Below, in pieces: positions 37,187 to 44,824 of a DNA stretch of 64,000 nucleotides. Origin of the DNA: Streptomyces sp. V4I2 (GTDB lineage: Bacteria > Actinomycetota > Actinomycetes > Streptomycetales > Streptomycetaceae). The notes under the pieces are model-generated. The model was not told where the DNA came from, ran no database searches, and worked only from the letters and a program-made list of their open reading frames with translations. The number at the start of each line of letters is the position of its first letter. The first letter of the stretch is position 1. The stretch lies in contig NZ_JAUSZM010000003.1 of assembly GCF_030817655.1 (NCBI RefSeq), positions 2,170,001 through 2,234,000 of the forward strand, read 5' to 3'. Made by a program: the position numbers and the translations under genes.

Positions 37187-38676
37187 GCGGGGAGATTCGC
37201 AGCCGTCGGAGGGCGGCGTCGAGCGGTTTTCGAGGGGAGCACCTCGTCACAGGCCGTACGAAGCCGCCGTACCCCTTCCGTGATCTCCCCCGTGCCCGAC
37301 ACCGCCGCGAAGCTCAACCGCACGTGTCCGGCGGGCGGTTCGGCGCTGAAGTAGGGGCGGCCGGGGGTGATCGCGACGCCTGCGCGCAGGGCGGCCGCCA
37401 CCAGGGCGACCTCGTCCGTCCCGTCGGGGAGGCGGAGCCACAGGTGGTAGCCGCCGGACGGGATGTGCGGGAGGGCGAGTTCGGGGAGGCCGAGCCGCAG
37501 CGCGGCCGTCATCGTGTCCCGGCGGACCTTCAACTCCGCCGAGAGCGTGCGCAGATGGCGCGGCCAGGCGGGCGAGCCGACCAGTTCGAGGGCCGCCTCC
37601 TGCAGGGGCCGGGGCACGAAGAAGGTGTCGACGACCTGGATGGCGCGCAGCCGCTCCAGCACCGGCCCGCGCGCGGCGAGCGCGCTCACCCGGAAGCTGG
37701 GCGAGGTCGCCTTGGTCAGCGAGCCGACGTGGACGACGACGCCGTCGGGGTCGTCGGCGGCCAGCGGACGCGGCAGCTCTGCCGCGTCCTCGTGCACGAG
37801 CCGTCGTACGAAGTCGTCCTCGACGACGAACGCGCCCGCCGCGCGCGCGATGCGCAGCACCTCGCCGCGCCGCTCGGGGGCGAGCACGGCACCGGTCGGG
37901 TTCTGGAACAGCGGCTGGCAGACGAACACCCGGGCGCCGGTGGCCCGGAACGCGTCGGCGAGCAGGGACGGCCGTACGCCGTCCGCGTCGACCGGGACCG
38001 GGACCGGGCGCAGACCGGCCGCGCGGGCGATCGCCAGCATGCCCGGGTAGGTGGGCGACTCGACGAGCACGGGCGCTCCGGGCGGAGCGAGGGCGCGCAG
38101 CGCGGTGGCCAGCGCCGACTGGCCGCCCGAGGTGACCAGCACCTCCGCGGCCGTGACTCCCCCACCGGGCCCGCCGATGCTCCGCGCGAACCACTCACGC
38201 AGCTCCGGCAGCCCCTCCACCGGCGGCCGTCCCCACGCTCCGGGGCGGCGGCCCGCGCGGGACAGCGCCGCGGCCATCGCCCGCTCCGGCTGCAAGGACG
38301 GATGCAGATAGCCACCGTTGAACTCGATCACCCCTGAGGCCGGGGCGGCCAGCGAGACCAGCACACCGGACGCGTCCACCGAGCGGGGTACGAGCTCGGC
38401 GGCGCTGTCCGCGCTGAGGGCGACCTCCTGCCAGGACGTGTCGCCCGCAGCGGCGGCCTCCGGGCGCGGCCGGGCCCGGAAGGCGCCGGCACCGGGGCGG
38501 GTGACCACGAGCCCCTCGGCGGCCAGTTGAGCGAGGGCCCGCGAGACGGTCACCGGGCTGACCCGGAAGCGTTCGACGAGGGCCCGGCTCGACGGGAGCT
38601 TTCCACCGGGTGAGTAGCGGTCCAGCTCCCGACGCAGCTGATTCACCAGATCACCCACACTGCTACGCTCTTGCAT
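37183..38676 (-). CDS. MocR/GabR-type transcriptional regulator with aminotransferase-like domain
   Basis: 497 aa from the ATG at 38676. N-terminal GntR winged helix (GDLVNQLRRELDRYSPGGKLPSSRALVERFRVSPVTVSRALAQLAAEGLV). C-terminal fold type I PLP domain (~115-480) with GGQSALATALRALAPPGAPVLVESPTYPG, CQPLFQNPTGAV and PLP Lys in HVGSLTKATSPSFRVS. Such proteins sense a PLP-reactive amine. It is divergent from the EamA gene, and the start codons overlap, so it likely controls both. The GNAT gene follows as a coupled partner. Confidence 0.92.
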   Translation of the reverse strand: MQERSSVGDLVNQLRRELDRYSPGGKLPSSRALVERFRVSPVTVSRALAQLAAEGLVVTRPGAGAFRARPRPEAAAAGDTSWQEVALSADSAAELVPRSVDASGVLVSLAAPASGVIEFNGGYLHPSLQPERAMAAALSRAGRRPGAWGRPPVEGLPELREWFARSIGGPGGGVTAAEVLVTSGGQSALATALRALAPPGAPVLVESPTYPGMLAIARAAGLRPVPVPVDADGVRPSLLADAFRATGARVFVCQPLFQNPTGAVLAPERRGEVLRIARAAGAFVVEDDFVRRLVHEDAAELPRPLAADDPDGVVVHVGSLTKATSPSFRVSALAARGPVLERLRAIQVVDTFFVPRPLQEAALELVGSPAWPRHLRTLSAELKVRRDTMTAALRLGLPELALPHIPSGGYHLWLRLPDGTDEVALVAAALRAGVAITPGRPYFSAEPPAGHVRLSFAAVSGTGEITEGVRRLRTACDEVLPSKTARRRPPTAANLPA

Positions 38677-38698
38677 GAGAGCAGAGAGTAGCGCTACT
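38660..38698. promoter_or_regulatory. Overlapping divergent starts with palindromes (candidate MocR operator)
   Basis: The two start codons share bases: CAT 38674-38676 (minus start) and ATG 38675-38677 (plus start). The imperfect palindrome GCTCT TGCATG AGAGC (38667-38682) surrounds them, and the perfect 12-bp palindrome AGTAGCGCTACT is at 38687-38698. CTACGC/GTAGCG repeats in between resemble MocR half-sites. Each gene's first codons thus lie in the other's promoter, or the mRNAs are leaderless. Confidence 0.6.
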
Positions 38699-39619
38699 GC
38701 GCCCACCCCGATAGCGGTCGCCACCCCGAACGGAACGAGCGGCACGGGCGGCACGAGCGGCACGATCACCGCCGGCACCCTCCAGGCCGCCCTCGGCGTC
38801 GTCGCCTTCTCCCTCACCTTCCCCGCCACCGCCTGGGGCCTGGAGGGCTTCGGCGCCTGGTCCCTGGTCGCCGTGCGCAGCGTCCTCGCGGCGCTGATCG
38901 CGGGCGGCTGTCTGCTCGCGCTCCGCGTACCGGTGCCCGCCCGGCGCCACTGGCCGGGCCTCGCGGTGGTCGCCGCCGGTGTCGTCGTCGGTTTCCCGCT
39001 GCTGAGCACCCTCGCCCTTCAGACCTCGACCACCGCGCACGCCGCCGTCGTGGTCGGCCTGCTCCCGCTGACCACCGCTCTCTTCGCGGCCCTGCGCATG
39101 GGCACGCGTCCCTCCCGCACCTTCTGGGCGGCGGCGCTCGCGGGCGCGGCCGCGGTGGCCGCCTTCACCGTGCAGCAGAGCGGCGGCGCCCTCAGCACCG
39201 CCGACGTCTACCTCTTCGGGGCCCTGCTGGTGTGCGCGGCCGGCTACACCGAGGGCGGCCGGCTGGCCCGGGGCATGCCGGGCTGGCAGGTCATCGGCTG
39301 GGCGCTGGTGCTGTGTCTGCCGCTCGCCGTGCCCGCCGCCGCGGTGGCGCTGTCGTACGAACCCGTCCACCTCACCGCGCACAGCGTGGCCGGGCTGCTG
39401 TGGGTCTCGGCGGGCTCGCAGTTCCTGGGGCTCGTCGTCTGGTACCGGGGCATGGCCGTCATCGGCATCCCCAAAGCCAGCCAGTTGCAGTTGGCCCAGC
39501 CGCTGCTCACACTGGTGTGGTCGGTGCTGCTGCTGGGTGAGCACCTGACGGTGGCCGCACCGTTGACGGCCGCGGCGGTGCTCGTGTGCATCGCCGTGAC
39601 CCAGCGGGCGCGAGGCTGA
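38675..39619 (+). CDS. EamA/DMT-superfamily transporter
   Basis: 314 aa. A short polar start (MRAESSATAPTPIAVATPNG) is followed by ten hydrophobic helices in two EamA repeats, e.g. TLQAALGVVAFSLTFPATAWGL, WSLVAVRSVLAALIAGGCLLALR, TAHAAVVVGLLPLTTALFAALR and LQLAQPLLTLVWSVLLLGEHLTVAAPLTAAAVLVCIAV. The family exports amino acids, nucleotides or drugs. Divergent from the MocR regulator, so export of a PLP-reactive amine is plausible (inference). No SD is visible before the shared start; it may be leaderless. Confidence 0.88.
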   Translation: MRAESSATAPTPIAVATPNGTSGTGGTSGTITAGTLQAALGVVAFSLTFPATAWGLEGFGAWSLVAVRSVLAALIAGGCLLALRVPVPARRHWPGLAVVAAGVVVGFPLLSTLALQTSTTAHAAVVVGLLPLTTALFAALRMGTRPSRTFWAAALAGAAAVAAFTVQQSGGALSTADVYLFGALLVCAAGYTEGGRLARGMPGWQVIGWALVLCLPLAVPAAAVALSYEPVHLTAHSVAGLLWVSAGSQFLGLVVWYRGMAVIGIPKASQLQLAQPLLTLVWSVLLLGEHLTVAAPLTAAAVLVCIAVTQRARG

Positions 39620-39714
39620 ACGGCGCGCACGCACAGGTCCCGACCGGGCCCCCGCGCCGTAAACTCAAGGCCACACGGACCGCTGCTTCCGCAGATGGTG
39701 AGGAGGCCCGAAAG

Positions 39715-39909
39715 ATGCGTGCAACCGTGGGCGACCAGCTTGTCCAGCACGGCAGGGTGGTCGGACAACAGGACAAGATCGGCGAGATCGTCGAAGTGAT
39801 GGGTCAGGAGGGCAACCCCCCGTACCGCGTCCGCTTCGAGGACGGGCACGAGGGAGTGTGTTCCCCGGGCCCCGACACCGAGATCCGGCACAAGGAAATG
39901 AACCGCTAA
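39715..39909 (+). CDS. DUF1918 domain protein
   Basis: 64 aa from the ATG at 39715, with GGAGG 12 nt upstream. Conserved features of DUF1918: MRATVGDQLVQHGRVVGQQDKIGEIVEV, PPYRVRFEDGHEGVCSPGPD, a small SH3-like fold. Function unknown; often found in actinobacteria with no fixed neighbour. It sits alone between EamA and the convergent glycosidase-like gene. Confidence 0.88.
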   Translation: MRATVGDQLVQHGRVVGQQDKIGEIVEVMGQEGNPPYRVRFEDGHEGVCSPGPDTEIRHKEMNR

Positions 39910-39925
39910 GGCCGTACTGCAGGCC

Positions 39926-41164
39926 CTAGTCCCCCGGGATCCTCGCCGGCCGCGCGTAGTGGTCGGCGACCACCCGCGCCATGGCGCCGACGGGGTCCGT
40001 CGTCACTTCCCCGGCGGCGAAGAACACATGTCCGCGCACCTCGGGGTGGTCCTGGGCGAGGAAGAGGTGCCGGGACAGTTCGGCGGGGTCCTGCCAGGCC
40101 TCGGACTGCGCCGGGTCGCCCGCCTTGTACAGCGCCTCACCGGCGTACAACTGCGTTCCGGTGCCCCTGGCCACCTCCGCCCACCAGGGCAGCAGCTTCG
40201 CGTAGTCGGCGGCGGCGAAGCCGATGTTCCAGTACAGCTGGGGGACGATGTAGTCGATCCAGTTCTTGCGGACCCACTGGCGGGTGTCCGCGTACAGGTC
40301 GTCGTACGCCTGCAGCGCCCGGGTCTGCGAGCCGCGCGGGTCGGTGGTGTCGTTGCGCCACACCCCGAAGGGGCTGATGCCGAAGCGCGCGGCGGGCCGC
40401 ACCGTCTTGATCCGGGCCGAGGTCTCGCGCACCAGCAGGTCGATGTTGTCGCGCCGCCAGGCGGCCCGGCTGGGGAAGCCGCCGCCGTACCTGTCGTAGG
40501 CCTCGCCGTCGTCGAAGGTCTGGCCCGCCACGGGATACGGGTAGAAGTAGTCGTCGAAGTGCACGGCATCGACGGGATACTTGGCCACCGCGTCGAGCAT
40601 CGCGTCCTGGACGAAGGCGCGGACCTCGGGCAGTCCCGGGTTGTAGTAGAGCTTCCCGCCGTACGTCACCACCCAGTTCGGATGCCGGCGGGCGGGGTGG
40701 GTCCTGACGAGCTTGTCCGGGTCCGCGTGGCCCGCGATCCGGTACGGGTTGAACCAGGCGTGCAGTTCCAGTCCGCGGGCGTGCGCCTCCTCGACGGCCG
40801 TGCCCAGCGGGTCCCAGCCCGGGTGCTTGCCCTGGGTTCCGGTGAGGTACTGCGACCAGGGCTCGTACGGCGAGGGCCACAAGGCGTCGGCGGTGGGCCG
40901 CACCTGGAAGATCACCGTGTTGAGACCGGTCTCGGCAGCCTTGTCGAGGTGGGCGACCAGTTCGGCCCGCTGGGCCGCCGCGCTCAGGCCCGGCCGCGAG
41001 GGCCAGTCCCGGTTCTGCACGGTCGCCAGCCACACGCCCCGCATCTCGGCGGCCTTCCGCGGCCGCACCGACCGCCTGCCCGGCGCGGCCTTCGCGCCGG
41101 CCGAGCCCGTCGTGAGCGTCGCCAGCGCGGCCAGCGCGAACGCCCGGCGTGACACTCGTCCCAT
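39926..41164 (-). CDS. Tat-exported GH10-like (DUF187/YngK) glycosyl hydrolase-like protein
   Basis: 412 aa from the ATG at 41164. N-terminal MGRVSRRAFALAALATLTTGSAGAKA is a Tat signal (SRRAF). The rest resembles the YngK/GHL10 family (PF02638-type): EMRGVWLATVQNRDWPSRPG, NTVIFQVRPTADALWPSPYEPWS, HAWFNPYRI, VDAVHFDDYFYPYPV (Asp-Asp cluster) and FGISPFGVWR. Usually secreted or lipoprotein enzymes acting on complex glycans. Substrate is not known. Upstream in-frame codons to 41185 add a few residues. Confidence 0.85.
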   Translation of the reverse strand: MGRVSRRAFALAALATLTTGSAGAKAAPGRRSVRPRKAAEMRGVWLATVQNRDWPSRPGLSAAAQRAELVAHLDKAAETGLNTVIFQVRPTADALWPSPYEPWSQYLTGTQGKHPGWDPLGTAVEEAHARGLELHAWFNPYRIAGHADPDKLVRTHPARRHPNWVVTYGGKLYYNPGLPEVRAFVQDAMLDAVAKYPVDAVHFDDYFYPYPVAGQTFDDGEAYDRYGGGFPSRAAWRRDNIDLLVRETSARIKTVRPAARFGISPFGVWRNDTTDPRGSQTRALQAYDDLYADTRQWVRKNWIDYIVPQLYWNIGFAAADYAKLLPWWAEVARGTGTQLYAGEALYKAGDPAQSEAWQDPAELSRHLFLAQDHPEVRGHVFFAAGEVTTDPVGAMARVVADHYARPARIPGD

Positions 41165-41287
41165 CTGCACACCCCCGAACACCACGGATCCGCGCGGTCA
41201 CGGACCGTCTCCGCGCCCCAGGATGCCCGACGGATGCCGCACCCCCGGCGATCGATCATCGATACTTGGCGGTAACGTGCACGAACG

Positions 41288-41317
41288 GAGCAGGCACCGG
41301 ACCCACGGGTCCTGCTC
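41288..41317. promoter_or_regulatory. Inverted repeat upstream of the hydroxyacyl-CoA dehydrogenase gene
   Basis: GAGCAGG (41288-41294) pairs with CCTGCTC (41311-41317) with an inner ACCC AC GGGT pair. It lies 29-58 nt upstream of the GTG at 41346. Could be an operator or an mRNA leader hairpin; no T-tract follows. Confidence 0.45.
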
Positions 41318-41345
41318 ACGTCCGTAGACCAGCGAAAGGGACGAT

Positions 41346-42206
41346 GTGACCGACATCGAGCGCGTCGGAGTGGTCGGCTGCGGCCAGATGGGAGCGGGCA
41401 TCGCCGAGGTGTGCGCCCGTGCCGGCCTGGACGTGAAGGTCGCCGAGACCACCGGCGAGGCCCTGGAGATCGGCCGGACCCGGCTGTTCAACTCCCTGGC
41501 GAAGGCCGCCGAGCGCGGCAAGATCTCCGAGGAGGAGCGGGACGCCACGCTGGCGCGCCTCAGCTTCACCACCGACCTCGGCGAGTTCGCGGACCGCGAC
41601 CTGGTGATCGAGGCCGTCGTCGAGAACGAGCTGGTCAAGACCGAGATCTTCCAGGTGCTCGACCAGGTCGTGACCCGGCCCGACGCGATCCTGGCCTCCA
41701 ACACCTCCTCCATCCCCCTGGTGAGGCTGGCGGTCGCCACCTCGCGGCCCGACCACGTCATCGGCATCCACTTCTTCAACCCGGCCCCGGTACAGAAGCT
41801 GGTCGAGCTGATCCCGGCGCTCACCACCTCCGAGGGCACGCTCGGCCGCGCCCAGGTCTTCGCCGAGAAGGTGCTCGGCAAGCACGCCATCCGCGCCCAG
41901 GACCGCTCCGGCTTCGTGGTCAACGCGCTGCTGATCCCGTATCTCCTCTCCGCGATCCGGATGTTCGAGTCGGGCATCGCCAGCCGCGAGGACATCGACA
42001 ACGGCATGGAGCTCGGCTGTGCCCACCCGATGGGCCCGCTGAAGCTGGCAGACCTGATCGGTCTGGACACGGTCGCCTCCGTGGCGTTCTCGATGTACGA
42101 GGAGTACAAGGAGCCGCTGTACGCCGCTCCCCCGCTGCTGCAGCGCATGGTCGACGCGGGCCGGCTCGGCCGGAAGTCGGGCTCGGGCTTCTACACCTAC
42201 GGCTGA
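41346..42206 (+). CDS. 3-hydroxybutyryl-CoA (3-hydroxyacyl-CoA) dehydrogenase
   Basis: 286 aa from the GTG at 41346 (AAAGGGA 6-7 nt upstream). NAD-binding GVVGCGQMGAGIAEV, catalytic region VIGIHFFNPAPVQKLVELIP with His and Asn-Pro, and DRSGFVVNALLIPYL are all family typical. It oxidises (S)-3-hydroxybutyryl-CoA to acetoacetyl-CoA or works in reverse, in fatty acid, PHB or ethylmalonyl pathways. Single gene with an inverted repeat upstream and a hairpin downstream. Confidence 0.95.
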   Translation: MTDIERVGVVGCGQMGAGIAEVCARAGLDVKVAETTGEALEIGRTRLFNSLAKAAERGKISEEERDATLARLSFTTDLGEFADRDLVIEAVVENELVKTEIFQVLDQVVTRPDAILASNTSSIPLVRLAVATSRPDHVIGIHFFNPAPVQKLVELIPALTTSEGTLGRAQVFAEKVLGKHAIRAQDRSGFVVNALLIPYLLSAIRMFESGIASREDIDNGMELGCAHPMGPLKLADLIGLDTVASVAFSMYEEYKEPLYAAPPLLQRMVDAGRLGRKSGSGFYTYG

Positions 42207-42222
42207 TTACGCACGGTGGCTC

Positions 42223-42254
42223 AAAAGGCCCGGCCCTCTGCGGAGCGCCGGGCC
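42223..42254. terminator. Hairpin after the hydroxyacyl-CoA dehydrogenase gene
   Basis: Perfect 8-bp stem GGCCCGGC (42227-42234) / GCCGGGCC (42247-42254). On the minus strand it is followed by TTTT (42226-42223). It probably terminates transcription, best on the minus strand. Confidence 0.6.
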
Positions 42255-42261
42255 CACCGCA

Positions 42262-42278
42262 TTCACACGGCGTGTGCG
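42262..42278. promoter_or_regulatory. Palindromic site TTCACACGGCGTGTGCG (copy A)
   Basis: TTCACAC GGC GTGTG with mismatch only at the far end. Near-identical to the site before the NsdA-like regulator (44675-44691). Located 109-125 nt upstream of the small membrane protein gene at 42387. CTCGCACAC and other CACAC bits follow. Confidence 0.6.
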
Positions 42279-42386
42279 CACCGGGCCCGCATATGCCCCT
42301 CGCACACTCTCCCCACGTGTCCACCAGGCGAGTTGACTCTTCATGCGCATGCAAGGGATGAGACGACTACAGAAAGGAACGGACTC

Positions 42387-42644
42387 GTGACCACCGACCC
42401 CGAGCATCCTGTGGTCCACGGCGAACTCGCAGAGTTACGGCGCCGCCTCGACGTCGCCTACGCGAGGGTCGAGGGCGGACTGGCTCTGCTCAGTCATCGC
42501 ACGGAGGAGACGGACAAGGAAGTCGACGACCTGAGCAGCCGGATCGTCGCCCTGGAGCACGCCCGCTGGCCGTTGCCCGCGGTAGCGGTACTCACCGCCG
42601 TGGGCGCGCTCGTCGTGACGGTCTGGCAGGCCCTGGGGCGCTAG
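42387..42644 (+). CDS. Small coiled-coil protein with a C-terminal membrane anchor
   Basis: 85 aa from the GTG at 42387 (GAAAGGAACGG upstream, a good SD). Two helical charged stretches (VHGELAELRRRLDVAYARVEGGLALLSHRTEETDKEVDDLSSRIVALEHA) look coiled-coil, followed by one TM (LPAVAVLTAVGALVVTVWQAL) and a short tail, so it is a tail-anchored-type membrane protein. No family assignment. A palindrome upstream matches that before the nearby TPR regulator, suggesting joint control. Convergent with the Nudix gene. Confidence 0.75.
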   Translation: MTTDPEHPVVHGELAELRRRLDVAYARVEGGLALLSHRTEETDKEVDDLSSRIVALEHARWPLPAVAVLTAVGALVVTVWQALGR

Positions 42645-42667
42645 GGCGGCTCCAGGACGCGGGGGGA

Positions 42668-43213
42668 TCAGGGCATGGCGTCCTGCCCGAGCCGGAGATG
42701 ATGCAGCAGCAGTAACGCGGCCGCCATGTTCGCGGCCGGGACCTCGCCGCGGGCGACCATGTCGGGGACGAGTTTGAGGGGGACCCACTCCCGGCGGTCC
42801 GACTCGAAGTCGTCCACGGGGTGTCCGAGGTACTCGCCCTCGTCGGCCCAGTAGATGTGGTGCCGGGCGTCGGTGAGCCCGTTGGACGGCTCCACGCTCA
42901 TCAGGTGGCGCAGGGGTCCCGGCCGCCAGCCGGTCTCTTCCTCGAGTTCCCTGGCGGCCGCGACGGCGATGTCCTCGCCGTCCTCGACCACACCCGCCGC
43001 GAGTTCCCACCCCCAACTGTCGGTGATGAAGCGGTGGCGCCACAGGAGGAGGACCTCATTGGCCTGGTTCACCACCGTGGCCACGGCAACGGGCCGCAGC
43101 CGTATCAGAAAGTGATCGAGGTGCCGACCGTCCGGCAGCTCGACATCCGCGAGATTGACGCTGAACCAGCGGTTCGCATACACAGTTTGTTCGTTCTGTT
43201 TCGTCCACTGCAC
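42668..43213 (-). CDS. Nudix hydrolase
   Basis: 181 aa from the GTG at 43213 (VQWTKQNEQTVYANRW; GGAAGG upstream). The Nudix box is GVVEDGEDIAVAAARELEEETGWRPG (G-x5-E-x7-R-E-U-x-E-E-x-G-U), complete. Preceded by VVNQANEVLLLWRHRFITDSWGWELAAG, like ADP-ribose/ADP-sugar pyrophosphatases. It hydrolyses a nucleoside diphosphate linked to another moiety. Starts 74 nt after the TPR regulator stop, same strand; probably in the same unit. Confidence 0.92.
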   Translation of the reverse strand: MQWTKQNEQTVYANRWFSVNLADVELPDGRHLDHFLIRLRPVAVATVVNQANEVLLLWRHRFITDSWGWELAAGVVEDGEDIAVAAARELEEETGWRPGPLRHLMSVEPSNGLTDARHHIYWADEGEYLGHPVDDFESDRREWVPLKLVPDMVARGEVPAANMAAALLLLHHLRLGQDAMP

Positions 43214-43287
43214 GGTTCTGCCACCTTCCGTCGAGTAAGTGGCAATATCGCAGCAGGAACGATGAGTGTCGGTGGTCGTGCGCCCGT

Positions 43288-44628
43288 CTACAGCGGCACG
43301 CGCAGTGCACCGTCGATGAGTGCGGCGGCCTCGGCCGTGCCCGCGCAGCCGCTGCGCACGAGGTGTTCGCGCACCGCTCTGAGTCTGTCGCGCAGGCGCT
43401 GGGACTCCATTCCCCGGGCCTGTTCGGCCATCTGGACCGCGATGGCCACCGCCTTGTCGGCGTTGCCCTGACGCAGTTCGATCGTGCTGAGCATGGCGAG
43501 CCGGTGCACCCGGCCCCGGTCGTGGGCGGGGTTGTCGACGGCGGCCATGGCGTGCTCCCGTGCCGCCGCCACCTCGCCGAGGCTCAACAGCGCCTCCGCC
43601 ACCTGGACGTTGACGAGTCCCGGCTGGACATAGCCCGTCTCGTCCGGCTCGTATCCGCGCCGGATGCGTTCGGCGGCCTGCTCGGCCCGCCGGATGCAGG
43701 ACAGCGCGCTCGTGCCGTCGCCGAGGTGGGCGTACGCCTTCGCCTGCATCGCGTACAGGTCGGAGGCGAGCGCCGGGGTGATGTGCCGTCCGGCGGCGCG
43801 CAGCGCGGCCTCCGCGAAGGCGACGGCCTGCCGGTACTCCCGCATGAACAGCGCCTGGTTGACGAGGAGCGCGATCACGTAGGCGCCGAGCCCCCGGTCC
43901 CCGCTGGCCTTCGCGAGCCGGAGCGCCTGGTGGAAGTAGCGCTGGGCGAGACCGTGCGCGTCCGAGTCGTACGCGCAGATCCCGGCGACCGCCACCAACC
44001 CGCCGGTGGCCCGGTGCAGTTGACGGCCCGTCTCGTCGGTGTAGCTGCCGCGCAGCAGCGGGGCGGCCTCGGCGTTCAGGAAGCCCACGATCCGGGTGCG
44101 GGTCGCGACACCGCCGGCCTTGCGGTACATCTGCTCGTAGTGCGTACGGGCCGCGCGCAGCATCTCGATGTCGGCCGAGGTGACCCGGTGCCGGCCGCCC
44201 CGCGAGACGTCGACGTCCTCGGGCGGGTTCTCCCACTCCCACACGGGCATCACGGCGGGCGTGCCGGTGACGGCGGGAGCGCCCAGGATGTGCGGGCGCT
44301 GCTGCTCGTCGGAGCGCCACAGGGCGGTGGCCCGCTCCACGAACCCGGACAGCGACGTGCCGTGCGGGGCGGACGGCTCGCCGGGCACCCCGAGCCCGAT
44401 GTCGTCGAGGGTGACGGGGCGGTGCAGTCGACGGGCGAGCACCTCGCAGATCAGGTCGGGAACCTGCCCGCGGGGCCGCTGCCCCTTCAACCACCGCGCC
44501 ACGGCGGTGTGTTCGTATCTGAGCGCGAGGCCGCGCGCCCGGCCCGCCTGGTTCACATGGGCGGCGAGTCCCGCGTGCGAGATGCCCGCCTCGTCCAGGA
44601 TCGCGTCGAGCAGAGTGTTGGGCTGCAT
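43288..44628 (-). CDS. NsdA-like transcriptional regulator (N-terminal HTH, C-terminal TPR array)
   Basis: 446 aa. An N-terminal region (~1-70: LLDAILDEAGISHAGLAAHVNQAGRARGLALRYEHTAVARWLKGQ) resembles a lambda-type helix-turn-helix. The rest (~150-440) is rich in TPR-like helices (AYDSDAHGLAQRYFHQALRLAKASGDRGLGAYVIALLVNQA, ALSCIRRAEQAAERI, VAAAREHAMAAVDNP). Similar Streptomyces regulators (NsdA class) repress sporulation and antibiotic production. Target unknown here. A perfect palindrome 47-63 nt upstream suggests autoregulation. Possibly co-transcribed with the Nudix gene. Confidence 0.8.
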   Translation of the reverse strand: MQPNTLLDAILDEAGISHAGLAAHVNQAGRARGLALRYEHTAVARWLKGQRPRGQVPDLICEVLARRLHRPVTLDDIGLGVPGEPSAPHGTSLSGFVERATALWRSDEQQRPHILGAPAVTGTPAVMPVWEWENPPEDVDVSRGGRHRVTSADIEMLRAARTHYEQMYRKAGGVATRTRIVGFLNAEAAPLLRGSYTDETGRQLHRATGGLVAVAGICAYDSDAHGLAQRYFHQALRLAKASGDRGLGAYVIALLVNQALFMREYRQAVAFAEAALRAAGRHITPALASDLYAMQAKAYAHLGDGTSALSCIRRAEQAAERIRRGYEPDETGYVQPGLVNVQVAEALLSLGEVAAAREHAMAAVDNPAHDRGRVHRLAMLSTIELRQGNADKAVAIAVQMAEQARGMESQRLRDRLRAVREHLVRSGCAGTAEAAALIDGALRVPL

Positions 44629-44674
44629 GGGATGCCCCCGGGTGGCTCGGTGCCGTCAGAGTAGTGGGTCGGCC

Positions 44675-44691
44675 TTCACACGGGGTGTGAA
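44675..44691. promoter_or_regulatory. Palindromic site TTCACACGGGGTGTGAA (copy B) upstream of the NsdA-like regulator
   Basis: Perfect 7-3-7 palindrome. Copy A at 42262-42278 shares 14 of 17 positions. About 40 bp further on, CCGTGTGCACACTG is another related symmetric element. Likely operator for the regulator itself. Confidence 0.7.
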
Positions 44692-44824
44692 CGGAGTACT
44701 CGAATCCGCACCGTGTGCACACTGTCGCGGAGAGTTTCCAGCCGGTTGACTGAAATGCCTCGCAAGAGGCCGGCCGGGCCGCCGGCTCCCCCTCGTACAG
44801 TGCGGCGGTCCGGCGTCCGGGCGG

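Noticed and set aside
42668..44722. Long 684-codon minus frame extending upstream of the Nudix gene through the NsdA-like regulator
   Set aside because: The upstream part overlaps the regulator in another frame and has no conserved content; the Nudix protein starts at the GTG at 43213 behind a good SD.
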